In this document: in pieces, positions 34,619 to 41,839 of the stretch
Numbering within the stretch: position 1 is the stretch's first letter
Layout of the letters: every line of letters starts with the position of its first letter
From: Bryobacterales bacterium
GTDB lineage: Bacteria > Acidobacteriota > Terriglobia > Bryobacterales > Bryobacteraceae
Length of the DNA stretch: 64,000 nt
Direction of reading: 5' to 3'
Assembly: GCA_016789905.1 (NCBI GenBank)
Contig: JAEUQC010000173.1
Span: forward strand, 1-64,000
Position numbers and translations under genes: made by a program
Notes under the pieces: model-generated
What the model was told of the DNA's origin: nothing
Seen by the model: the letters and a program-made list of their open reading frames with translations, nothing else
The model's database searches: none

Positions 34619-35117
34619 AGATCTTCTGCCGCCGGAAAAGCAACAAGCCGAATAGCGAAAGGGAACAGACCCAAAGCCACTGATTGGCGGAATTCAGCCA
34701 GTGGACCCGGCCCGCGGCTGTCGATTCGAGCAGTTCTGCTTCGCTGGTTAGACTGCGGATTTCTGCCCGCAAACGCTCCTGGAGTTCCTTGTCTCGAATT
34801 TGCGTAGGCGACTCGAAGGAGGCTAATGCCACCACGCGCCGCGACGCGGAGGCCAGTGCCTCGCCTTTTACTTGTTGAGATAGCCGTTCCGCCGCCCCCG
34901 TCAAACGGGATGCGGCCTGCGTTTTCTCCGGTGCTGGGGCATCCTCAAAGCGTTGTAATAGGTTAGCGAATTCCGCTAACGACTCTCGCGACAATCGCTG
35001 CCGGGCTGCTTCGGCCCGTGCAGACAAGCCCAGCCATTGCAATCCCGCAGAAGAGGCAACGGAACAGAACGCCGCGATGAGTACGATTCGTGAGACCGGA
35101 GGAGGCACAAGTGCCAT
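34608..35117 (-). CDS. two-helix inner-membrane protein, coiled-coil periplasmic part
   Basis: 169 residues. One hydrophobic helix at the N-terminus (RIVLIAAFCSVASSAGLQWLG) and one at the C-terminus (QWLWVCSLSLFGLLLF), with a long charged helical region between (LSRESLAEFANLLQRFEDAPAPEKTQAASRL...). The ends resemble sensor-kinase-like or chemotaxis-receptor-like periplasmic bundles but no signalling domain follows. It lies 30 bp downstream of ymdB on the same strand. Function unknown. Confidence 0.6.
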   Translation of the reverse strand: MALVPPPVSRIVLIAAFCSVASSAGLQWLGLSARAEAARQRLSRESLAEFANLLQRFEDAPAPEKTQAASRLTGAAERLSQQVKGEALASASRRVVALASFESPTQIRDKELQERLRAEIRSLTSEAELLESTAAGRVHWLNSANQWLWVCSLSLFGLLLFRRQKISIP

Positions 35118-35147
35118 TTCCTGGTTTATCGGCGGCTTTTTAGAAAA

Positions 35148-35933
35148 CTATAGTCCTTCCCGGAAATGATACCGTTTCGCCGCCGTTGCCCTGCCGGTGG
35201 CCGGGTCCGCCGTCACGATGACGCCGTGGAACTCCACACTCCCCTTGGCTCCTTCCATTCGGACCGGCAACGCTGTCTGGAACTTTCGAAGGATCGGGCC
35301 CTTTTCAACACCGATGACGCCCGCATAGGACCCGGTCATCCCGGCGTCTGTCTGGTAGGCGGTGCCACCTGGCAGAACGCGGGTGTCGGCAGTTGGGATA
35401 TGAGTATGGGTTCCCACTACCGCGGTGACCCGGCCGTCCAAGTGCCAACCGAAGGCCACTTTTTCCGATGTGGCTTCCGCGTGGAAGTCTACAAAGCGAA
35501 TCTTGACGTCCTCCGGGAGACTGGCGAGAAGTTCATCCACTTTCCGGAACGGATCATCGATAGTGGCCATGAATGTGCGGCCCTGCAGGTTCAGAACGGC
35601 GTATGGCGCGCCATTCCGAGCCTTGCCTACGTACATTCCGGCGCCCGGCAACATGGGCGGATAGTTCGCCGGGCGGAGCAGCCGTGGCTGCCGCGGCAGG
35701 TATTCATGGATTTCGCTCTTATCCCACACGTGATTGCCAGTGGTCATCACTTCGACGCCCATCGAAAGCATGTCCTCGGCGATTTGCGGCGTTACGCCAA
35801 AGCCGCCCGCCGAATTTTCAACGTTGGCGATAATCAGGTCAATCCGCTCGTCGGTGACGATCCGATGCAGATGGTCGGCAACAATCCGCCGTCCGGGCGA
35901 CGCGTAAATGTCGCCAATAAAGAGTATGTGCAT
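35148..35933 (-). CDS. ymdB: YmdB-family metallophosphoesterase (TIGR00282)
   Basis: 261 residues. All the signatures are present: MHILFIGDIYASPGR (metal Asp), DLIIANVENSAGGFGVTP (Asn/Glu), VMTTGNHVWDKSEI (Asn-His), RFVDFHAEATSEKVAF and VVGTHTHIPTADTRVLPGGTAYQTDAGM. YmdB hydrolyses 2',3'-cAMP-type cyclic nucleotides and influences RNA decay; it often sits next to rny in other bacteria. Here the upstream neighbour is the 6S RNA candidate, whose T-rich 3' end directly abuts the ATG. No Shine-Dalgarno is seen. Confidence 0.92.
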   Translation of the reverse strand: MHILFIGDIYASPGRRIVADHLHRIVTDERIDLIIANVENSAGGFGVTPQIAEDMLSMGVEVMTTGNHVWDKSEIHEYLPRQPRLLRPANYPPMLPGAGMYVGKARNGAPYAVLNLQGRTFMATIDDPFRKVDELLASLPEDVKIRFVDFHAEATSEKVAFGWHLDGRVTAVVGTHTHIPTADTRVLPGGTAYQTDAGMTGSYAGVIGVEKGPILRKFQTALPVRMEGAKGSVEFHGVIVTADPATGRATAAKRYHFREGL

Positions 35934-35947
35934 GAAAAAGTGGAGAA

Positions 35948-36152
35948 GGAGCGCACCAGTCCGCCGTACGGCCTTTTGCCTTGACCCCTGGAAATGCTAA
36001 GGGTGGAGTCCTCCGCACACCTGCAGGCTTCTCCCTGGACCGGACTGGCCGGACAGGAGCTTGCTCAACGGCGTTTTTGCAACGAGTAAGACCCCGATTC
36101 GAATGGCATCGGATCAAAAATGAAGGCCGCACCTGCCTCCCAGGAACGCTCC
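35948..36152 (-). ncRNA. ssrS: 6S RNA candidate
   Basis: About 205 nt in the gap between the GYF protein gene and ymdB. The ends pair: GGAGCG (complement of 36147-36152) with CGCTCC (complement of 35948-35953), and a second long stem joins GTGCGGCCTT (36123-36132) to AAGGCCGTAC (35966-35975). On the 3' side GGGGTCAAGG, a short gap, GGCC and then CGGCGG follow in the same order and spacing as the 3' arm of E. coli 6S RNA (from memory). A -10 box TATGCT (36160-36165) predicts a start near 36153. A T5 run follows the 3' end. Length fits 6S RNA. Between the arms other hairpins form, so the terminal arm is not the simple E. coli type. Confidence 0.7.
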
Positions 36153-36159
36153 AGTGGAA

Positions 36160-36165
36160 AGCATA
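36160..36165 (-). promoter_or_regulatory. -10 box of the 6S RNA candidate
   Basis: The minus strand reads TATGCT about 7 nt upstream of the first paired base of the RNA. The -35 region (TTCCCG at 17 bp) is weak. Confidence 0.45.
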
Positions 36166-36196
36166 GCACGGCCTTTCAAATACGGGAACCTTAGAA

Positions 36197-37237
36197 CTAA
36201 ACCGCCGGGTGCCCCATGGCCTTCTTCCGCGTCGCGATATTGGCGAAATGGTACTGGAAGAAATACACAGAGAAGAAGAATGTAAGCACGGCGCCGGTGG
36301 TATCCATCAGATTAATACCCATTGGTTCCACCATCGTGTAGTAGTTATGGATGGACGCCCGCATCTTGAACGCCGCCAGGATCAGGCAGACAACGCCGCC
36401 AAGCGTGACCAGTTGCCCCAACAATGGCAAGATCATGAACACTTCCGACCCCGTCACCCCGCCAAGAATCGCCCCGCCGAAAATAACCGCGTACCCGGTG
36501 ATGTAGAGAATCAAGGCGTACATGTAGAATTTCGGGGCATCCGTCGATGGGTCGATCTTCTTCACGAACTGGGCTTGCTTATAGATCCAGAAAATCAGAA
36601 AAAGCCCGCACGTGAACATACCAATCAGTAACACCATCCACCACTGCATGTCCGGAGGCATGGGACCTACCGCTCCTCCCCCTCCGAAGCCGCCATGCGG
36701 GCTCATGGGCTGCCCGCCGAAGCCGCCCTGCGGCGGACCGCCAAATCCGCCCGGTTGGCCCTGCGGAGGTCCGCCGAACCCGCCTGCCGCCCCGAATGCG
36801 CCAAAGGCGGCACCGCCGACGGCTACATCGGACGCTTGTGGCTGTTGCGGCGCGGGTTGCCCAAACCCGCCGAACCCAGGGTCGGCCGGAGGCTGGCCGA
36901 AGCCGCCGCCGCCAAACGCCGGAGGGGTGCTTTGCCCAAACGGTGCGGGGCCTTGCCCGAACGCGGGCTGTTGCGGTTGAGCGGGCGCCTGCCCAAAGCC
37001 GCCGCCGCCAAACGCGGGTTGCTGGGGCTGAATCTGCGGCATGGCCGGTTCAACCGGCGCGGGTGCCGGAACAACGGGTGCCGGATTCAAGACCTGCTGC
37101 CAGGGCTCCCATTGCTGGCTGTCCTCTTTGCGCACCAAATCGTTCGGCCCAATGCGGTTTTCAGCCTGATACCGCTTTAAATCGTCATAGGAGTAGGGCC
37201 CATAGGTGCGGCCATCTCGCTGAAGAAAATATTTCAT
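36197..37237 (-). CDS. GYF-domain (DUF4339) membrane protein with Gln/Gly/Pro-rich linker
   Basis: 346 residues from ATG 37237 (GAGGG 3 nt upstream). N-terminal GYF_2 domain: MKYFLQRDGRTYGPYSYDDLKRYQ and LVRKEDSQQWEPWQQV. Next a low-complexity linker of about 140 residues built from QPQQPAFG, GGGGFGQ and PPQGGFGG units. Then a membrane part of four to five helices with the DUF4234 look: WWMVLLIGMFTCGLFLIFWIYKQAQFVKKI, YALILYITGYAVIFGGAILGG, LLGQLVTLGGVVCLILAAFK and TTGAVLTFFFSVYFFQYHF. GYF_2 may bind proline-rich partners. Function unknown. Confidence 0.75.
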   Translation of the reverse strand: MKYFLQRDGRTYGPYSYDDLKRYQAENRIGPNDLVRKEDSQQWEPWQQVLNPAPVVPAPAPVEPAMPQIQPQQPAFGGGGFGQAPAQPQQPAFGQGPAPFGQSTPPAFGGGGFGQPPADPGFGGFGQPAPQQPQASDVAVGGAAFGAFGAAGGFGGPPQGQPGGFGGPPQGGFGGQPMSPHGGFGGGGAVGPMPPDMQWWMVLLIGMFTCGLFLIFWIYKQAQFVKKIDPSTDAPKFYMYALILYITGYAVIFGGAILGGVTGSEVFMILPLLGQLVTLGGVVCLILAAFKMRASIHNYYTMVEPMGINLMDTTGAVLTFFFSVYFFQYHFANIATRKKAMGHPAV

Positions 37238-37303
37238 GTCGCCCTCAAAGGTCGGTGATACACAGCTACCGCCCCCCGAATGTACCACATCTGGAAACCT
37301 TCG

Positions 37304-37942
37304 TTAAGCGCGGTGCAGCAGTTCCGCCAGTTCCTTTTCTGGAACGGCGCCTTCCTTTATCAGTTTCCAGAATGGTTCGGTGATGTCCACCGTTGTCGAG
37401 CCCAATCCCGGGCAGGTGCCGCCATCCAGCACCAGGTCCACGCGGCCATCCATCGTTCCGAAAACCTCAATACCGCTGGCGCACGTCGGCTGGCCGCTCA
37501 AGTTTGCGCTCGTGGCGATCAGCGGTTGGTTGATTCGCTCAATCAGTACTTGCGCTACTTTGGATTTGGACTGCCGTATTGCAACGCGGCCGGTATTTCC
37601 GGTGACGCGCAGTGGAACTTTGGCCGAAGCCGGTACGATGATCGTCAACGGCCCGGGCCAATAATGCCGGGCCAACATTCGGAACCTCGCCGATACTTCG
37701 CTCGCTAGTTCCTCAGCCATCATCATTCCGGAAACAAGCAACGGAAGTGAGCGCCCGGCCTCCCGCCCTTTCGCCGCAAACACCCTTGCGACAGCCTTCA
37801 GGTTAAACGGATCGGCAACTAGCGCATAGCGTGCGTCGGTCGGAATGGCCACCACTTTTCCGCGCAAAATCGCGGTTGCCGCGCGGTCTATCGCCTCATT
37901 GGAGGGTGCGTCGGATTCGATAACGATCAAGTCGGTTGGCAA
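37304..37942 (-). CDS. L-threonylcarbamoyladenylate synthase (TsaC/Sua5-type), variant motifs
   Basis: 212 residues from a TTG at 37942, 6 nt after the MTHFR stop. The YrdC fold is clear: KVVAIPTDARYALVADPFN, VFAAKGREAGRSLPLLV, HYWPGPLTIIVPAS, VAIRQSKSKV and LIATSANLSGQPTC. The enzyme makes threonylcarbamoyl-AMP for the t6A37 modification of ANN-decoding tRNAs. The usual IPTDTxYGL is here IPTDARYAL, with two changes at normally fixed positions, and the RxP helix is altered too, so this may be a second copy with changed function rather than the main TsaC. Confidence 0.8.
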   Translation of the reverse strand: MPTDLIVIESDAPSNEAIDRAATAILRGKVVAIPTDARYALVADPFNLKAVARVFAAKGREAGRSLPLLVSGMMMAEELASEVSARFRMLARHYWPGPLTIIVPASAKVPLRVTGNTGRVAIRQSKSKVAQVLIERINQPLIATSANLSGQPTCASGIEVFGTMDGRVDLVLDGGTCPGLGSTTVDITEPFWKLIKEGAVPEKELAELLHRA

Positions 37943-37948
37943 CTCAGG

Positions 37949-39826
37949 TTAGTCCCGTCTCTCTATGGCTTCGGCAACATCTATCGCCATTTGATATCTG
38001 CCAAACGGCGCCGAAAGTTGAACGCCGTCAACCATCGGTCCCACTCTGCGTACCATGTCACGCGCAATCTCAACGCCTTCCATTCGGGCGGCTTCGGCGT
38101 TCTCGGCCAGCCGCATCCGCTCCATGTACGCGTCCGGCACTGGCACACGCAACTCGTTCACCATGAATTCCGCGTTCCGGTGGCTGGTTAAAGGCCAGAT
38201 TCCGCAAACCACCGGAATTCGCACATGCGCGATCCGTTTCAGGAACTCTTCCAACAGCCGGATATCGAAAACCGGCTGTGTTACGACATATTCGGCACCG
38301 GCCTCCACCTTCCACTCAAACCGCCGGATCTCTTCGTCCAGGTTCAACGCTCCCGGGTTCGCTCCGACACCCAATACGAGTGCTGTCTGCGATCCCATTG
38401 GCATTCCGCCGATATCCAGCCCGTGGTTCACATTATTGACGATGTTGCAAAGTCCGATTGCGTCGACATCGAACACCGCCGTGGCGCTCGGGTAGTTGCC
38501 CATCCGGGGCGGGTCTCCGGTGATGCAGATCAGGTTCCGAACACCGGTCGCGTGCGCCCCAAGCAGTTCGGATTGAATTCCTAGAATGTTCCGGTCCCGG
38601 CAACAGAAGTGCAAAACGGCTTCGATGCCGGCCTGCTCCTGGAAGATCTGGCAGGTGACTTGGGCACTAAGCCTCGCGCTGGCCCTCGGCCCGTCGGGCA
38701 CGTTGATCACGTCGATTCCGGCCGTCTTGCACAGCTTAGCCCCGGCAACCTCTTTCGATGGATCCACGCCCCGTGGGGGCAAAATCTCCACGAACGTGAC
38801 GAACTTCCCTGCGGCGAGTTTCGCCCCTAGATTGGACTTTTCCGCCAGCGGGACTTTGGGAATCGCCCCGCCGGTGTGCGCGTGCGCCTCGACGGTTGCC
38901 GTTATATTTCGCTGTGCGGGTTGCAGGCTTCGGGCCTCGCTGCGCACGAGTTTTATGTGTTCCGGTGTTGTGCCGCAGCAGCCGCCGATGATCTTCACCC
39001 CCGCCCACAAGAACCGCCGCGCGTACTGCGACATATATTCGGGCGAGCAAAGGTAGATCTTGCGGCCCTCCACTTCTGCCGGGTGTCCCGCGTTCGGCAT
39101 TGCGGAAAGAGGCTTCTTCGTAAACGAACTGATCTTTTCGAGCGTCTCCAGGGTCGCCTTGGGCCCCACGGAACAGTTGAGCCCGATCACATCGCAGGGC
39201 CATTCGTTCAGGAACGCGGCGAAAGTCTCCGTGTCGGTCCCATCCAACATGCACCCGTCGTCGTTGATAGTGACCTGCGCCACGACGGCCAAGGCCCCGC
39301 CCGTAACCTCTTGCGCGGCGTACAGCGCTTCCCGCAACTCCTGGATCTGGTAAAAAGTTTCGAACACCAGCAGGTCCACGCCGGCGCCGACGAGCGACTC
39401 CACCTGCTCCTTGAACACCGCGCGCGCCTCGGCGAAGCTTGTAGGGCCTAGTGGTTCAATCCGTACACCAAGCGGTCCGATCGCGCCGGCAACGAACGCC
39501 GTATCGCGCGATGCTTCTCGCGCCAACTGCACCCCCGCGCGATTAATTGCCTGCAGTTTCTCCGCCATGCCGAAGGCCGCCAGGCGTGTCCGGTTCGCTC
39601 CGAATGTATTGGTCTCCAGTATCTGCGCCCCGGCCTTAACATAGGCCTCATGCACTTCGCGCACAATCGAAGGCGTGGACAAGTTCAACTCGTCGTAGCA
39701 GCGGTTAATGAAAACGCCCTTCTCATAGAGCATCGTGCCCATGGCGCCATCGGCCACCAGGACGCCCTGTTCCAGCGCGCTTCTAAATTCAATGGCCCGG
39801 CTAACGGGAGTAGTGTCTGTGCTCAT
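37949..39826 (-). CDS. bifunctional homocysteine S-methyltransferase / 5,10-methylenetetrahydrofolate reductase
   Basis: 625 residues, as in Bacillus YitJ. The N-terminal homocysteine methyltransferase has GVLVADGAMGTMLY, the zinc cysteines in IGLNCSVGP and GGCCGTTPEH. From about residue 310 an MTHFR domain follows: FVTFVEILPPRGVDPSKEV, FCCRDRNILGIQSELLGAHATG, LICITGDPPRMGNYPSATAVFD and VTQPVFDIRLLEEFLKRI, with FAD-binding residues in place. The protein links the folate one-carbon pool to methionine formation. The methyl donor of the first domain is not certain (S-methylmethionine or methyl-THF). ATG start; likely operonic with the TsaC gene. Confidence 0.9.
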   Translation of the reverse strand: MSTDTTPVSRAIEFRSALEQGVLVADGAMGTMLYEKGVFINRCYDELNLSTPSIVREVHEAYVKAGAQILETNTFGANRTRLAAFGMAEKLQAINRAGVQLAREASRDTAFVAGAIGPLGVRIEPLGPTSFAEARAVFKEQVESLVGAGVDLLVFETFYQIQELREALYAAQEVTGGALAVVAQVTINDDGCMLDGTDTETFAAFLNEWPCDVIGLNCSVGPKATLETLEKISSFTKKPLSAMPNAGHPAEVEGRKIYLCSPEYMSQYARRFLWAGVKIIGGCCGTTPEHIKLVRSEARSLQPAQRNITATVEAHAHTGGAIPKVPLAEKSNLGAKLAAGKFVTFVEILPPRGVDPSKEVAGAKLCKTAGIDVINVPDGPRASARLSAQVTCQIFQEQAGIEAVLHFCCRDRNILGIQSELLGAHATGVRNLICITGDPPRMGNYPSATAVFDVDAIGLCNIVNNVNHGLDIGGMPMGSQTALVLGVGANPGALNLDEEIRRFEWKVEAGAEYVVTQPVFDIRLLEEFLKRIAHVRIPVVCGIWPLTSHRNAEFMVNELRVPVPDAYMERMRLAENAEAARMEGVEIARDMVRRVGPMVDGVQLSAPFGRYQMAIDVAEAIERRD

Positions 39827-39893
39827 TGGGGGCGGCTAATGCAATACCCGCGCCGCACCACGTGGCACAGCGGCCCGGCCCGGAGAACAGCAA

Positions 39894-41037
39894 TTAACAC
39901 GAGTGTACCATCCCTGTTCTCAGTCCACTTCCAGGCCCGCCTTCCATTGCCGCCGCCAGCTTTCCATCCTTGCCGGTGACGACATAGGTTGGAAAAATTC
40001 CTACCTGGTACGCGCGTGGCATTTCGTTCTCTGATGTCGATACCGTGGGAAGCAAATGCGGGTGCTCCTTCAGGAACCGTTCAACGGTCTGCCGTTCCTC
40101 GCTCACCGAGATTCCTAAAATCACTAGGTCACTCGCGCCGTACTTTTTGAAGCTTGTCGAGTGCCGGGGCATCGGCGCGGCAAGGGGGGCACCATGTGGT
40201 CCAAAAGTCCAGCAGCACCGTCTTTCCGCGGAACGATTCCAGGTTCACTGTCTTCCCCTCCATGTCGTGAACCGCAAGCGCCGGCGCCGGCCGACCCAGC
40301 AGTTGTTTCTTCATCTTCGCGGCGTTCCACTGGGTTAGTTCTCTCGCCTCCTTCAATCCGTTGGAAGGCAATTGGAACAGTGCGTCCTCAACCGGTGTCC
40401 CGTATCCTACCCTCTTCAATACCTACACAGTGTCTGTCCGGTATCCGCCACGACTGTTCGAAATCATCTCCACGATCCGCAATGCAAGGATGAGAACGGT
40501 TTCGGTATCAACGGACGCGCGCGCCACACCTTCCCGCAATTGCGTCACGTCATTGGAACCATTCGCCCGCGACCACTTCTTCAAAGGCGCCTCCAACAAA
40601 TCACACTCATGCGCCTTACCCGGCAATCCGCAAGGCCGCCGCTCCAGTTCCTTTTCCTCCGCCTACCCGGCGTCGTTGGCCCGGTAGACCGCGGGCAGCG
40701 CCGGACCGTCCTTGGTCTTCCGCTTCGTTCGGACGTACTCTTCGCCGCCGTCTTCGAAATACAGCGAATCTTGCCCGTCGACGATTCTGACGTAAACTCC
40801 AGAACCGGAGGTGGTCTTTTCCCGCCATCGTTCCCCAGCCAGATCGAGCGTGATCTGCCGCGTGCTCGCCTGCTGTGCTTTTGCCGTTACTGAAGTTTGT
40901 GTCACTTCAAATTCCTGGTGCGATCCGGCAAGCAGGGCTCGTTTCCCGGTCAGATGCGTCCAAATACCGCCCGCGGCGTCCAGTGTGAAGGCACCCGTCA
41001 ACAAGAGACTTAGAATCAACCGATGAATCGAAGCCAT
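39894..41037 (-). pseudogene. TlpA-type thioredoxin gene with two in-frame amber stops and a frameshift
   Basis: Read as one frame from ATG 41037: signal peptide (MASIHRLILSLLLTGAFT), a secreted beta-rich domain (ITLDLAGERWREKTT...), TAG at 40663-40665, continuation AEEKELERRPCGLPG...TETVLILALRIVEMI, TAG at 40423-40425, continuation VLKRVGYGTPVEDALFQL, and the thioredoxin domain TVLLDFWTTWCPPCRADAPALDKLQK. At 40144-40148 a run of five T (five A in the gene) has lost or gained a base; the other frame continues KKYGASDLVILGISVSEERQTVE...VGIFPTYVVTGKDGKL. All pieces line up with a known secreted TlpA design. WCPPC is intact. Either a real pseudogene or sequencing/assembly errors. Confidence 0.8.
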
Positions 41038-41089
41038 TCTTCCCACAGCATAGGCGACGCTAGCCTGAAACCCAACCCCACAAGCAAAA

Positions 41090-41127
41090 GGCGCCCGGCC
41101 CGCGGCTCAGACCGCAAACCGGGCGCC
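41090..41127 (-). terminator. intrinsic terminator downstream of the lectin-like gene
   Basis: On the minus strand GGCGCCCGG pairs exactly with CCGGGCGCC (9-bp stem; arms at 41119-41127 and 41090-41098), with an inner GCGG/CCGC stem, and is followed by TTTTGCTTG. It lies 12 bp after the stop of the lectin-like gene. Confidence 0.75.
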
Positions 41128-41139
41128 CGTGACAAGCAA

Positions 41140-41799
41140 CTACTTCGCCGATGGCGCGAAGCAGTAGTAGAGTCCGGCGCCGCCGGTCGCCACCAGGTTT
41201 GCCTGGCTGCAGCCGCGCGACGGGTGAACGGAGTTCCAGGAGATGCCGCCGCCGTTACGATCATGATGACCCAGTTGTGCTACGCCTTCACCGTTTGACG
41301 TCCAGTTCTTGCAGGTGTGGTCGGCGCCGTCAGTATAGGCGCGGCCATCGGGTTGCGAGCCGGTCAACACGTCGTGCATGTTTGGCGACGCGCCAACACC
41401 GTTTACCTGTTCGCCCTTTTCCGTCAGGCCATTGTTCTTTGTGATCATGTTTCCAAGCCGTGCCTGGTCCAGGGTGTCTCCATGCAAATGGCCCAGATCT
41501 CGCGCGATAAGGGCTCCCTTGGCGTTGTGCCAGGGTCCATTCCCTATTCGGTCCCGCGCATTAACAGCCGGTCTTCCGTCCACCGCCGATGCGCTCAGAT
41601 ATGCCCGCCATTCCTTGATTGCCGATCCAGCCGCCGCCGCCAGTTTGGCGCAGTGCGCGTCGGCCCCGGCTAGTCCGCCAAGGTTTGCACCGTCCCCCGA
41701 TCCCACACTTGTGATGAAAAACGTCATCGGCGCGGGCGCCTGTTTTTGCTGTTGCGCCAGCATCGTTACCGCGGTCACGCCAAATAGTAGTAGTTTCAT
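41140..41799 (-). CDS. secreted endostatin-like/C-type lectin-fold protein
   Basis: 219 residues with signal peptide MKLLLFGVTAVTMLAQQ. The domain starts SGDGANLGGLAGADAHCAKLAAAAG, then EWRAYLSASAVDG, and ends in HTCKNWTSNGEG...YYCFAPSAK; four cysteines could form two disulfides. The GANLGGLAGADAHC pattern occurs in many bacterial secreted proteins with a lectin or endostatin-like fold of unknown ligand. GGAG lies 6 nt before the ATG. Followed by a strong intrinsic terminator. Confidence 0.75.
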   Translation of the reverse strand: MKLLLFGVTAVTMLAQQQKQAPAPMTFFITSVGSGDGANLGGLAGADAHCAKLAAAAGSAIKEWRAYLSASAVDGRPAVNARDRIGNGPWHNAKGALIARDLGHLHGDTLDQARLGNMITKNNGLTEKGEQVNGVGASPNMHDVLTGSQPDGRAYTDGADHTCKNWTSNGEGVAQLGHHDRNGGGISWNSVHPSRGCSQANLVATGGAGLYYCFAPSAK

Positions 41800-41839
41800 T
41801 TGTTCTCCGTAACGGGAATTGAATTCTCTGTAGAGACTA

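Noticed and set aside
35948..36152. RNase P RNA, tmRNA or SRP RNA as the structured RNA
   Set aside because: The characteristic motifs of those RNAs (RNase P GAGGAAAGTCC and ACAGAAA, tmRNA end, SRP GGTCAGG/GGAAGG core) are absent; 6S RNA fits better.
36612..36980. Pro/Cys-rich plus-strand frame opposite the GYF protein linker
   Set aside because: It is the complement of the Gly/Gln/Pro repeats; composition is low-complexity and there is no ribosome-binding site.
40423..40665. Amber codons as pyrrolysine
   Set aside because: No pylTS genes in view, the gene also has a frameshift, and TAG ends other genes here normally.
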